Source: Paracoccaceae bacterium (GTDB lineage Bacteria; Pseudomonadota; Alphaproteobacteria; Rhodobacterales; Rhodobacteraceae). From it: a stretch of DNA of 64,000 nucleotides. Shown here in pieces: positions 33,696 through 42,984 of the stretch; within the stretch, counting starts at the first letter, position 1; every line of letters begins with the position of its first letter. The stretch covers positions 744,001-808,000 of the forward strand of contig WKFK01000014.1 of assembly GCA_014872815.1 (NCBI GenBank), in the 5' to 3' direction. Below the pieces are notes generated by a model. It was not told where the DNA came from and did no database searches. It saw only the letters and a program-made list of their open reading frames with translations. The translations under genes were made by a program, and so were the position numbers.

Positions 33696-36600
33696 TCACA
33701 ACGACTGCCAATGACATGGCACACCAAACTTGTCTTCTATTGAAGCCCTTGAAGGCAAACTGCGTCTGTAGCCATAGTTGATTTCCGCCATTGTGAGCGG
33801 AGGACCAGCAAAAACGGTGACCCGTTCGGTTGGTTGGACCAAGAACTCGTCAAACCGATGGCTCAACACGTACGGGTTGCTTAAGATCATGTGTTTTGCT
33901 TTGGTTCGTACACCAGAGCTAATGTGGTGCAAAACCCGATAGTCGATCAGATCTGCGATGTCATCATCCAGAAAATGGTTTTGAACTGAGCCGTAATCCG
34001 GCCAGTTGAAAACGCCAACTTCCGCCCCAGACGAAAGCAAACGATGCAGGTGGCTCTTGATCTCAAACATCCCTAATGCGTTTTTGGTGAAATCACCGAC
34101 AACAATTACGTCAAGCAGTTGGGGGAGCTGAATTGACCGTTCAAGCGGAGCCATCACAAAAGGAATGTTTGTCTCGCCGTCCGAAACGCCTTTGTCCGAG
34201 CGCGCCCGAACATCCACCTGCCGCATGAGGCGCCTGAAAGCATCACGCCGAGCGCCAGCAGGGAACTCAAGATGCGTCGGCGCTTGAACATGCTCTGCAA
34301 ACTCAGACAGCAGCAATGGGATGCCTTTTGAAACCGAGCGAACGGAAGCCTTACCCCAAGCTGTCTTTATCCGCCAATGAAGCATATAGACTGGGGTGGT
34401 CTCCACTTGGTCCCAACCGCCGAGCTCGGTAAGCGCGGCTTTTCGATACATCGAGGCCTCGATTGCGACAGGCGTCATATTAAACTCCGGTGTCCAAGCC
34501 CCCCTGAGTTGTCCGTCAGGCTCCACGAGCACCTGCGAGCAAGAAACGCCCTTGGTGCTTTGGGATCGGAATCCATTCACCTGAACGGAGATTTTTTCGG
34601 GGTGCGCCACTTGATGGGGCCGGTGAACGGTAACAAATGTGCCTTTCGCCTGAGCCAGAGCGAGGTTTAGGAGTTTTGCCTCGTCCGCAGCTTCCTCGGT
34701 TTCAATTGTCCTCACGCAGTCTGGAAACGAGTTGCCCTCTGACAAGACTGAAATAAGTCTAGGGGGGCCGACCAAAAGCACCTCGATGTTTTTCCAAGTC
34801 TGATCCAAAAGGCTCTGAAGTGACTTTTGCGCCAGATCCGAGGAGCCCAACAGAGGAAAGATAACTGACACTAAATCCCCTTGATCCGTTCCCCATCGTG
34901 CTGTGTTGGTATCGGCAGCCTCTAGGTTCGCAAGCACCAATTTCGAAGGATGTTCACACGACAGTGTTGATAGCCCAGCAGCCAAGTAAACGCGATTTAA
35001 CAGATCAATTGGCTTTGACCCACTGTGCACCACAGTCCCGTTATCGCGCACAAAGTTCGCGATCAGTAATAGCAAATCAGTATTGTCTTGCTCGCCATCG
35101 GCTTGCACAGCTGAAGCCAAGTCCCGAGCTCTCTCCAATTCCCCCTGCCGCGTCAATGCGTCGATCATGAGCACCAACCTCTCCTGCTCCTTATCAGCGG
35201 AAAGGTCCTGCATGGTTTCCAAGCAACGGCTTACTCGATGCCAGTCTTCGGCAAGGTAATACCAGCGGGCCAAGCTTCGAGACGCCTGATTTGCAATGCG
35301 ATGGCCCGATGCAGTGTTCTGGCGGGATACCTCCAGTTCGGACAATGCACTTTGAGAAAACCCGCTCCAAAGTTTTTTTTCGAGATCCTTGGTACGCTCA
35401 AGCGTTGGGGCGCTACCTGTACCATGGGCAAGAAGACCAGGCAGTTCCAACTGCAGGCCACTCACAATTTCAGACAATCGCTCCCAATTTTCGGTTTCCG
35501 GGCGCGTAAAAGCCTTGGGAGCAAGCATCCAGAACGGCTTGATGCCATCATGGGGGAAGAACAGTGGTTTGATATTGTCCGAATTGATCTGCTCACCGAA
35601 ATCGTTCAATCCGCATAGGGATTTCGCCGCAAAGAAGAGAGGGAAAAACCTGTCCCGATCAAAGGGCTCAATTTGTTCGAAGGGCCACTCCGCTTCGGTC
35701 ATGTAGGGCAACAACCATTGGAACGCCTTCGCCAATCCCCGTCCGTCTTGCCCTTCAAAAGTCAACAGACGATCGCCGCACTGGTCAGCCAACGTGACCA
35801 AATTAAGCCAGCATTGCAGGTTGAAACAACAGTAGTGGGCCGTTTGCGTCCGCGTCATTTCATGAGGTTGTTCTCCGCTTTCGGTAAATTGCTCCAGCAG
35901 TCGCTCCCGACTTGTGCGGAAGATTTGACGCAGGCGAACATCATCGCCCATAAATGCGGCGATTGCGCCAGTTTGTAAGTCGTAACACGTGCCGTGGTTG
36001 TTAGATGTTTTACGCTCCTGAATTGCTTGATCCGCAGTGCTAAGCCACTCCAGATATTCCTGCAGCCACTGTCGAAATGCAGTTTGCTCACTTGGCTGTA
36101 AGCTCCCGGCCTTCTCAATCAGGCGAACTGCATCAAGTAGATAATAAAGGTCCTTCATCTCGATCAGGCCTGACTTAGAGCCTTCTTCATTGAGCTTTTG
36201 GGATCGGGGTTGGGAAAACCGCAGATGCGGGTTCATTCTTGTTTGTTCGTTTAAGAACCAAGCCCTGATCAATTCTGCCGCGTGGTCGATATATGGTTGA
36301 TGACCCGTGGCCCTCCAGGCAAGTGCGAGCACGGTCGTGTCGTCAAACATGCGTTGCAGCCGAGTTCGGTCGAAGTCATCACTCTCGGGCTCATACAGGC
36401 GGGTGCCGGGAATACGTTCACCGTCGCGGAAGACATAGGGGATTCCATTCGGCGTATTTGGATCCGGCCACCAATAGGGCGCCGGATTAAAGTAGTCGTT
36501 TGGATCGCCACTGGCGGGCAGCTTCCTCTTGTGCGTGACAGAGTAAGGGCCGCGCTGAAGTGCTAGATCTGCTTCAAGCTGCAAGCGCTCAAACAAGTCA

Positions 36601-38342
36601 GCTTGTGCTGTACCCGGTGGTGCGCTGGCCAGTCCTTGTATCTTTTTCTCGTCATATGCCGTCAGGTTTTGGGGATCAAAACGCCGCCGCATCGCCTGCT
36701 GGTCGAGGGTATCCAGTAGTTCCTCCACCGCGCTGACGCGGGCCAATCCGCGCGACCTCATTGCTTGATGCCCGTTGACTTCAAGCTCCCCCTGCCCCGA
36801 ATAAAGCCGGGCGACCCAACCAAATTCACCAAAAGTTCTCGCGTCATCTGAAAGAACTCTTCGGGGGACATCCCAAATGGTGTCAGGCCAGCGATCCCAG
36901 GTGCCAGGAATGCCCAAGCGCCAAAAAATCTCGACCTTTGGACGACGCCCGTAGAAAAACTCCTCATTGAACTCTTCTTCGGTGTCGCATCGGAAAATCA
37001 ATTGCGGTTCTTCCAGTGGCTCCGGTCGGAACCCCTCCGTAAGGAGATCCTTGTTGTCCATGATGCGCGCCATCGGTACGACCACATATTTGTAATATGG
37101 CCTCGCTTCGATCCCGGCAGCGATTTCTTCCCAGGCCTCAGGTGTGAAGAAACAGTTTCCATCCCAAGGCAACACCCACTTTGCCCGTGTGCGCCCGTCT
37201 CTCAGCGCTACATTGCGCGCGCCATTATTGTTGATCACATACTGGTTTTTGAAACGGCGTAGATGATAATCGGCCAATCCTTGGTCGTATTCATTCATCT
37301 CAAGGTATTTGCCGCGCAAGAAAAATCCCGGCTGAGGGAAGCTTTCGATATCCCAATCTATTCTGCTGTATTCCTCTAGATCATAGGGAATGTGTATGTA
37401 GGGTTGCTTATGCTCCTCAAGGAGTGCGCGGATCGCGGAGTCCTGTTCCGGGTTCACAATTCTATTGACAACCCATCTCTTGGAAACGTTGGGCAACGGC
37501 TGTTCGTTTTCGAGGATGAAACGCAGGTTTTCCAAGGTTTGCCCCACCTTGTGTCGTGGCGGGAGGTCGTTTCCGAGTATCCGGTAGAGCGCATAACGGT
37601 TTGGGCGCTTGTTCAGCGCTTTCTCATAGTATTCCGCGCGTAAAGCCGCCAAGTCTAAAGCGGGCAGTTGAGCAGGTTCCGAGCGTGGCAATTGAGGAGA
37701 AAATTGCGTCTTGCGAGTTTCCGTAGGGACAAAGAGCATTTCCAAATCGTCGAGACGATCTCTCAAAAAATTTGGCTGACTTAGGTCTATCAAAACAGAT
37801 GCCCCCCATTTTTTGCGCAGCATGAGGAAGCGTTCTTCAAAGAGCGACTTGCATTCCCGTGCGCCATAAATGGACTGAGGAAAGAGCTCCAAATTGTAGC
37901 CCGCGTGACGGAAGACCGATTGATTTGGATTGTCCGTGAAAAACACAGGAATGAAGCCATCTCCCCACCCCTGTCGAAGTTCTATTTGACGCAGAAACTT
38001 TCGGATCTGCTCCGTTTCATGTCCAAAAATAGCGACCACGGCCACCGGAGTCTTTTTGCTGTTGATTTGCGGCGCAGCGTAGCCTCTTTTGGGCACCAAC
38101 CTGCTTTTTGGCTGTGACGGCGAGGGCCAAGCAGCAGCTTGTTCGGGCGAAAGGCGATAAGTCACTTTGACCTGAGGAAACGTCCGTGTTGGTTGCCAAT
38201 CAACTAGCAAGATCCGATCTTGCATTTCTTCCTCGGCTATTCGGGCATGGAGTTCTGCTGAGCGATACTTTGTTCCAAGCTCGAAACCGTAGCTGGCGTT
38301 AGTTGGTGTCTGATTGGTCACGGGTCCCTTTTTTGCGGTCAT
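33696..38342 (-). CDS. Giant glycosyltransferase / alginate-lyase-family / glycosyltransferase fusion
   Basis: A 1548-residue protein. Layout by eye: unknown N-terminus (1-95); small Rossmann-like region (about 97-205); GT2-like domain (about 245-540, Trp-Asp394-Gly-Asn); alginate-lyase-family domain (about 590-940) with Ser-Asn781-Asn782-His783-Gly-Thr and Arg831...His836-Tyr837, as in PL5/PF05426 active sites; helical repeat-like linker (about 1000-1100); second GT2-like domain (about 1155-1350, Val-Ser-Val-Ile-Phe-Pro); and a C-terminal half GT-B domain (about 1408-1530) like the start of the upstream glycosyltransferase. No signal peptide. It starts one base after the upstream gene (TAA-A-ATG). 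It probably builds or trims an acidic surface glycan; that is inference. Confidence 0.82.
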   Translation of the reverse strand: MTAKKGPVTNQTPTNASYGFELGTKYRSAELHARIAEEEMQDRILLVDWQPTRTFPQVKVTYRLSPEQAAAWPSPSQPKSRLVPKRGYAAPQINSKKTPVAVVAIFGHETEQIRKFLRQIELRQGWGDGFIPVFFTDNPNQSVFRHAGYNLELFPQSIYGARECKSLFEERFLMLRKKWGASVLIDLSQPNFLRDRLDDLEMLFVPTETRKTQFSPQLPRSEPAQLPALDLAALRAEYYEKALNKRPNRYALYRILGNDLPPRHKVGQTLENLRFILENEQPLPNVSKRWVVNRIVNPEQDSAIRALLEEHKQPYIHIPYDLEEYSRIDWDIESFPQPGFFLRGKYLEMNEYDQGLADYHLRRFKNQYVINNNGARNVALRDGRTRAKWVLPWDGNCFFTPEAWEEIAAGIEARPYYKYVVVPMARIMDNKDLLTEGFRPEPLEEPQLIFRCDTEEEFNEEFFYGRRPKVEIFWRLGIPGTWDRWPDTIWDVPRRVLSDDARTFGEFGWVARLYSGQGELEVNGHQAMRSRGLARVSAVEELLDTLDQQAMRRRFDPQNLTAYDEKKIQGLASAPPGTAQADLFERLQLEADLALQRGPYSVTHKRKLPASGDPNDYFNPAPYWWPDPNTPNGIPYVFRDGERIPGTRLYEPESDDFDRTRLQRMFDDTTVLALAWRATGHQPYIDHAAELIRAWFLNEQTRMNPHLRFSQPRSQKLNEEGSKSGLIEMKDLYYLLDAVRLIEKAGSLQPSEQTAFRQWLQEYLEWLSTADQAIQERKTSNNHGTCYDLQTGAIAAFMGDDVRLRQIFRTSRERLLEQFTESGEQPHEMTRTQTAHYCCFNLQCWLNLVTLADQCGDRLLTFEGQDGRGLAKAFQWLLPYMTEAEWPFEQIEPFDRDRFFPLFFAAKSLCGLNDFGEQINSDNIKPLFFPHDGIKPFWMLAPKAFTRPETENWERLSEIVSGLQLELPGLLAHGTGSAPTLERTKDLEKKLWSGFSQSALSELEVSRQNTASGHRIANQASRSLARWYYLAEDWHRVSRCLETMQDLSADKEQERLVLMIDALTRQGELERARDLASAVQADGEQDNTDLLLLIANFVRDNGTVVHSGSKPIDLLNRVYLAAGLSTLSCEHPSKLVLANLEAADTNTARWGTDQGDLVSVIFPLLGSSDLAQKSLQSLLDQTWKNIEVLLVGPPRLISVLSEGNSFPDCVRTIETEEAADEAKLLNLALAQAKGTFVTVHRPHQVAHPEKISVQVNGFRSQSTKGVSCSQVLVEPDGQLRGAWTPEFNMTPVAIEASMYRKAALTELGGWDQVETTPVYMLHWRIKTAWGKASVRSVSKGIPLLLSEFAEHVQAPTHLEFPAGARRDAFRRLMRQVDVRARSDKGVSDGETNIPFVMAPLERSIQLPQLLDVIVVGDFTKNALGMFEIKSHLHRLLSSGAEVGVFNWPDYGSVQNHFLDDDIADLIDYRVLHHISSGVRTKAKHMILSNPYVLSHRFDEFLVQPTERVTVFAGPPLTMAEINYGYRRSLPSRASIEDKFGVPCHWQSL

Positions 38343-38343
38343 T

Positions 38344-39096
38344 TTAGGCGCAAACCTCCGCTATCAGTTGAGCTGCACCGGAGGCGCCATTGGGCTGAGA
38401 CAAGTTCTGGCAGTTCTGGCGTACAACATTTCTGGCCGCCTCATTTAACAGCGCATCGCACAACGCTTTGAGGTGGAACATTTGATCTTCTGCGAGAACA
38501 AATCCAGCGCCTTGGTCCTGGGCAAAGTCCGCCCGTCCACCCTGATCGTCCATGGAAGGATCTCGATTGGGTATGAAGATTGTTGGCAATTGAAACTCCA
38601 AAACTTCATGGAAGGTGTTGTACCCAGCCGCCGCAATGGAAAAGTCAAACGCATTGAAGTATTTGCTGATCGGAAACCCCCGCAAAATTCGAGTGTTTTC
38701 CCAAAGCGGCAAATCGTAGAGACCGTTTCCCCATTCGGCCATCACTATTTGAAGATCGGGAAAGCTCTTTAATTCATGCACGATCTTGTCCACGAGTGCG
38801 AGCACATCACGGTTGGCACCCCCGCCCAATTGGAGCAAAACAGCAGGCGCGTCTGCGGGCAAACATAGAGCCTCTTTCGCTTTCTCCGCTGGCAAAAGTT
38901 CAGATTTATCGAGCAGCGTAATCGGGCCAACAGGTGACGTTTCGTCTCTACGTGTTGCTGTGAGACCGACATCAGCGGAATGAGCAATCTCACCGGGTTC
39001 AATGATCAATTCCGCAAATCGCCCATTTTCAATGTACGGCGAAGTGGTGCCCCCCCCACATGCCGCGTCGCATCCAGACGAGACGCGCCCGCCCAT
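38344..39096 (-). CDS. 3' part of frameshifted double glycosyltransferase (GT28-like half)
   Basis: This frame encodes the C-terminal half of a MurG/GT28-like domain: Leu-Leu-Gln-Leu-Gly-Gly-Gly-Ala-Asn, Arg-Gly-Phe-Pro, Ala-Ala-Gly-Tyr-Asn-Thr-Phe-His-Glu-Val-Leu and Pro-Thr-Ile-Phe-Ile-Pro-Asn. These are the nucleotide-sugar-binding signatures of the family. Its own ATG at 39096 has no ribosome site and would add about 15 out-of-family residues. The frame joins the upstream frame at the G8 tract (39050-39057): with one G fewer the two halves read as one protein. The TAA is one base from the giant gene's ATG. Confidence 0.7.
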   Translation of the reverse strand: MGGRVSSGCDAACGGGTTSPYIENGRFAELIIEPGEIAHSADVGLTATRRDETSPVGPITLLDKSELLPAEKAKEALCLPADAPAVLLQLGGGANRDVLALVDKIVHELKSFPDLQIVMAEWGNGLYDLPLWENTRILRGFPISKYFNAFDFSIAAAGYNTFHEVLEFQLPTIFIPNRDPSMDDQGGRADFAQDQGAGFVLAEDQMFHLKALCDALLNEAARNVVRQNCQNLSQPNGASGAAQLIAEVCA

Positions 39097-40468
39097 GAGC
39101 GTTCACAGCGTCTATCAAGCCAGGGAATGCATGATTGCCGTCGTAGACAACGAGATCTGCGTCGAACTGATCCAATTTCTGATGCAACTCATATCGAAAC
39201 CAGTCGTCCCATTTCTCGGCTGAAACACCGATTTCTTTGCGGGACGGCATATACTCTGACTGGAAACCGAAATGCTCAAAAATCGGCGCGGCTTGTGCCA
39301 TAGAAACAAAAAATGGCGTAAAATCATCGGGGAGCCTTCGCGCCACGGCGAGAGCACGGGTCACATGCCCAAGCCCTATGCCGTTTGAAGGGACAAACAT
39401 CACTCGACTTTCGCGTTTTGCTGTAGTGTTTCTCCGGCGCCGTTTGATCGACACCAAACTGCGGAGCCGTTCTTCCTGAAGTTGCGATGAGAACCTTATT
39501 CTACTGAGTTCGATTGCGTTCTTTCGACACTGCTGCAGCCTGTCTTCATCCTCAAAAATTTGCAGGGCCATTTGTAAAGCGACATCGGGGTCGGCATATA
39601 CCGCGCACTCTCCGAAGTGTGGTCGTAGATGAGGGGGTAGAACGACGATCTTTCCTTGCGCCATCGCCATTGCAATCGCAGCGTCAGGCAATTCAGGAAC
39701 AGAAGCGCTTGGAAAATAAAGGAAAACATCCAACCCAGCAATGAAACGCTCTACAGAGATGTGCTCTGGGTCAAAAATAACCCAATCACGCGTTTCGCCT
39801 ATTTCCTTCTTGAGCGCGGTTGGAGGGTTACCAAGAATACGGTACTCCACGTTAGGTGACTGAGGATACGTTTCGCGAAAGTCTTCTAATTTATCAGGCC
39901 ATTGCGCCTTCCCAGGGACACTAACGCGCCCTACAATCACCGAACAAGATGTCCGCCTATGAAGAGTAGAATTCACGCATTGAGGAACTGCAGGCCGCCA
40001 GTCCATCTCTGACAGCGTGACGGGCATACCTATTTTCTCCAGGGCGGCGCGCACCCAGCGATTGGTAGGAGCCCAAATCATGGTCCCGATTGCGAAACTA
40101 AACCATCTTCCCATTTGTTCGACCGTTGGCATGCGGTCCTGTACCAACACGACATTGTCAGCGCGCAAGTGGGACAAATCGAGGGTCGTATCCAACACGC
40201 TTGGCGAGAAGACAATTGCTAGCGCGGCTCTTACAGGGGCGTCAAAAGGTATGACCGTCGCGTAGTTTTCTCGCACACATCTGTGGATGTCTCTGGAAAC
40301 ACAACCACTAGATTTAGTTTTTGGCAGATGTCGCAATCCAACAGAATAGCCCAAGCCAAAACAGGCAACAATTTCCTGTTTGATACGCAAACCGATGTCC
40401 CCTTTTCGGGTCATGTCCGCCAGAATAACGACATCAAACTGCATCAGGGATTTGCCGTTATGGCTCAT
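39029..40468 (-). CDS. 5' part of frameshifted double glycosyltransferase (GT4-like plus GT28 N-half)
   Basis: A 479-codon frame. The first about 330 residues form a GT-B glycosyltransferase (Phe-Asp-Val-Val-Ile-Leu-Ala-Asp-Met-Thr early; Ser-Val-Pro-Glu-Leu-Pro-Asp-Ala-Ala-Ile-Ala-Met-Ala donor-site block). From about residue 350 a second transferase begins with Phe-Val-Pro-Ser-Asn-Gly-Ile-Gly-Leu-Gly-His-Val-Thr-Arg-Ala, the MurG/GT28 acceptor loop. The frame ends soon after the G8 tract, before the donor half. Start uncertain: 40468 or 40444. It is the first gene of the leftward glycan operon. Confidence 0.7.
   Translation of the reverse strand: MSHNGKSLMQFDVVILADMTRKGDIGLRIKQEIVACFGLGYSVGLRHLPKTKSSGCVSRDIHRCVRENYATVIPFDAPVRAALAIVFSPSVLDTTLDLSHLRADNVVLVQDRMPTVEQMGRWFSFAIGTMIWAPTNRWVRAALEKIGMPVTLSEMDWRPAVPQCVNSTLHRRTSCSVIVGRVSVPGKAQWPDKLEDFRETYPQSPNVEYRILGNPPTALKKEIGETRDWVIFDPEHISVERFIAGLDVFLYFPSASVPELPDAAIAMAMAQGKIVVLPPHLRPHFGECAVYADPDVALQMALQIFEDEDRLQQCRKNAIELSRIRFSSQLQEERLRSLVSIKRRRRNTTAKRESRVMFVPSNGIGLGHVTRALAVARRLPDDFTPFFVSMAQAAPIFEHFGFQSEYMPSRKEIGVSAEKWDDWFRYELHQKLDQFDADLVVYDGNHAFPGLIDAVNAHGRARLVWMRRGMWGGHHFAVH
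39050..39057 (-). repeat. G8 homopolymer tract in the glycosyltransferase gene
   Basis: Eight C on the plus strand, eight G in the coding strand. With eight G the reading runs off the family pattern within a few codons; with seven (or ten) it continues into the 3' frame with Trp-Gly-Gly-Thr-Thr-Ser-Pro-Tyr. Tracts of this length are prone to slipped-strand change. Confidence 0.75.
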
Positions 40469-41183
40469 CGGAAGAGAGCAGGTTTGTGTGCAGACACAGA
40501 GAACATGTTAACCTCCACTTTGCCAAAACCTATTGTTTTTCATGAGATATCGTGTGGGGTGACCCCCAAATCTGTCAACAGGTTTGTTCCGCTTTTGAAA
40601 CTGCGAAAAGGCTTTCGGAGTGGTTCGTCGGCCGGAAAAACTGGCGGTTTTTCCGAGGATGACCTGTCCAACCAGAGGGCAAGCAAAAAATGGGGAAGAT
40701 ATCCAAAAAACGCATTCTTTTGTTGACCAAATCTTGATTTGGGTTCGCGCATATTCATGCTGTTTTCTGAATATTTTGATGACTTATGGTGACGGGTTGG
40801 TTTTGTCGTTCGAATAGGAGAAAGCACGTCGTCATTTTTGTAGGTGCGTTGTTGGCCCAACTACCGCAAAAGGTAGGGCCTTCACCAATTGACTCCTAGA
40901 GGATGTTATGAATTCGAGAAATCGCCGAGGTGATTCGCAGTGTCGCCAATGTTTCCTAGATTGTTTCCAAGCCACTACCCCAATATGTTGTAGCCACAAC
41001 TATCTTAATGTAAAAAAATACATGCTTCTCACGGAATGTGTTGAAAATTGGATGATAATTGTTTGAAACTTGGCAGGCGGCCAATTGCTGGCCCAGCCGT
41101 TAAAGCAAGATCTACTGTGCTTGCTCACTTGGACCTTAGGTTGGACCAGCACCATCCCGAAACCTATTCTAGGGAGGTACGTA
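40469..41183. other. Upstream region of the glycan operon
   Basis: No convincing gene in about 700 bases. Overlapping short frames on both strands look like chance. One hairpin is visible at 40854-40880: GGCCC plus TACC pairing with GGTA plus GGGCC around a six-base loop. The region is A+T-rich (about 43% G+C in one hand-counted line) and should hold the promoter of the leftward operon. Confidence 0.35.
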
Positions 41184-41495
41184 ATGAGCCAAAAAACATT
41201 AGCAACTGCGCTTGCGCTCCTAACTGCGCAGGCTGGTTTACCGTCATCCGCAGCAGCGCAAGACTCGTTCCGATGGGAGCAGCAATGCCAAGAGTGGCGC
41301 CGCATTGACGACACCGCGGAACTACAAGCGCAATTGGAGTTTCTGTTGCTCAATCGACCGGATGATCCGTGCATTGAGTATTTAGTGTCACGACTTGGAG
41401 GCGCCCCCACCGCTTCTGTTACGCCCACTGGCGGCGGAGACGGTACCGGTGAAGACCCAACTCCCACAGTGGGTCCCACAGTGCTTAGCTACTAA
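41184..41495 (+). CDS. Small secreted protein
   Basis: A 103-residue protein with AGGGAGG five to eight bases before the ATG, a signal peptide (Leu-Ala-Leu-Leu-Thr..., cleavage near Ser-Ala-Ala-Ala-Gln) and a mature region with two cysteines in Glu-Gln-Gln-Cys and Asp-Pro-Cys. The Gly/Thr/Pro-rich tail is low complexity. The Arg-Pro-Asp-Asp-Pro-Cys-x-Glu-Tyr segment resembles short helical repeat units seen in other secreted proteins, but I cannot name a family. It lies between the glycan locus and the gene debris. Confidence 0.6.
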   Translation: MSQKTLATALALLTAQAGLPSSAAAQDSFRWEQQCQEWRRIDDTAELQAQLEFLLLNRPDDPCIEYLVSRLGGAPTASVTPTGGGDGTGEDPTPTVGPTVLSY

Positions 41496-42516
41496 ATACA
41501 GCTTCCAAAACATCACTGTAACTCTAGGTCAGGCAGTTGAGATAACGCGCATTTCCAACAATGGAAATGCGTTCTCAGTGCCGATTAGATCAAATCAGTT
41601 AAGCTAGTCGAAAGTATCCCTTTAGCCGACCTTTCGTGGTTTCCACGGCATCCAATTTCCCAGTTGGCGAAACTGAACTGCTGTCGATATTGACGAATTG
41701 CCACCAGCACGGTTTTGGGCCCTGTGCACGTATCGATGTGAGGCTGTGCGCCAGATACACTGTGGGTAAACTGGTCCGGTCATGACAAGACAGTTTTGAT
41801 AGTCGGGCAGCTCGCGTAGCCGGACGGGAGGCAAGTCCTCTGCCCTGCGCGTTTCGTGACATCATGGTAAGCCGCTTGTCAGGATAATCCTGATTTTTTC
41901 TTCAAGCGAATACACTTAGAACCATCTCGGCCACGTGCCCAACTGGCGCCACTTACCTCTTGGCGACGGAAAAATGAGGCAAAGACTATCGATGGTGTTA
42001 CCTACATCGGTAATGAACCCAACGGACACTGATCCCGGATTCGTGTGCTTGCGTGGGTTCTTAAGGGGGATTAGGCGGGTGGAAGCTGGGGTCAGAAATG
42101 CACGACCGTAGAGGCATTCAACAGGGCGAGAAGGTGGAGAAGCCAGCGCCGTGCGCTCTTTAATACATCTTTAGAAAGGTCCGTCCCTTTCAGTACCACA
42201 ACAGTTAAACGAGCCCATCACCGATGCTTCGGCCAGCAAGCGCATGAACCACTACCCCTACAAATGGAAACAGCCGCATCTATGAAATGGCTGCAATTCG
42301 GTGAAAACCACATCACCCAATCTGTTGGCCCGCAAGATCATACCAGAGAGGAAGACGGAGCATGTTCGCCCCACCATTCCCTCAAGTTGCCCCAACTTGA
42401 GAGCAATTCTCCCATGTTGCGGTCGGGATTTCGCCATTCCTGGCCCTTCGCTTGCCAAGAAAGCTGCGGTGGCCCAGCTCAGTTGGGAGGGTTCATCTCC
42501 AGACGAGCACTCCTAA

Positions 42517-42723
42517 ACTCATGGCACTATTGAAGGCTTTTGTGGAGTGCCGAAAGCTAGTTTCGAAGAAAAGAAGATTTTCGAGCAAACCGAGATAGAT
42601 CAGGTTGTCTTGCCGGCGACATTTGGTCTTGCTGATGACCTAGATCTGGATGTCGTGCTGCTTGGTGATGAATTGCGCCAGGAATTCATCCCAATTGGAT
42701 CGGATTTCACTACCACAATCTAA
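42517..42723 (+). pseudogene. Possible coding remnant
   Basis: An open stretch with protein-like composition: Glu-Gly-Phe-Cys-Gly-Val-Pro-Lys, Leu-Pro-Ala-Thr-Phe-Gly-Leu-Ala-Asp-Asp-Leu and Leu-Gly-Asp-Glu-Leu-Arg-Gln-Glu-Phe-Ile-Pro-Ile-Gly. An upstream stop removes any normal start; a GTG at 42547 is the only option. It looks like the C-terminal end of a lost gene. Family not recognised. Confidence 0.3.
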
Positions 42724-42791
42724 CTAAGGGCCGCTCGTCGCAATACACGAAGTCCGAATTCTGAGGGCAACCACCGCCGTTCGAAATAACG

Positions 42792-42905
42792 TTGAATTCA
42801 TCGAATAAACTGGGAAAGCTGAAAACCAACAAGCAGGATGGTAACGAGCTTTCCACGACCTATATGAAGGCCGCAATGCTGAAGGGGCTCTTTGAACAGG
42901 CCTGA
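42792..42905 (+). pseudogene. Possible coding remnant next to tRNA-Leu
   Basis: A 37-codon stretch with a helical, charged translation (Leu-Lys-Thr-Asn-Lys-Gln-Asp-Gly-Asn-Glu, Lys-Gly-Leu-Phe-Glu-Gln-Ala) ending in TGA. It may be the tail of an integrated element gene. No family recognised. Confidence 0.25.
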
Positions 42906-42984
42906 TCCTGGCAATAGTAAAAAGGTGGCTTAGATTTATTAGACGCCAGTTTTTGTTTGTTTCCATTATATTGGTAGATTCATT

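Larger units (their letters stand above)
41496..42984. other. Gene-debris region beside tRNA-Leu
   Basis: Nearly 1.5 kb with no intact gene but at least two stretches that read like broken coding sequence (42517-42723 and 42792-42905). The rest gives short frames on both strands with no recognisable family. It lies between the small secreted protein and the 3' end of tRNA-Leu, a common integration position. Confidence 0.4.

Noticed and set aside
40908..41066. A 52-codon Cys-rich frame with a GAGG five bases upstream
   Set aside because: The composition is unlike neighbouring proteins, no family pattern is visible and it lies in an A+T-rich gap where such frames arise by chance. Conservation in a relative would revive it.
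31929..42984. An intact integrase or direct-repeat att site for the proposed island
   Set aside because: I looked for a copy of the tRNA-Leu 3' end at the left edge and for tyrosine-recombinase motifs and found neither, so no att site is claimed.
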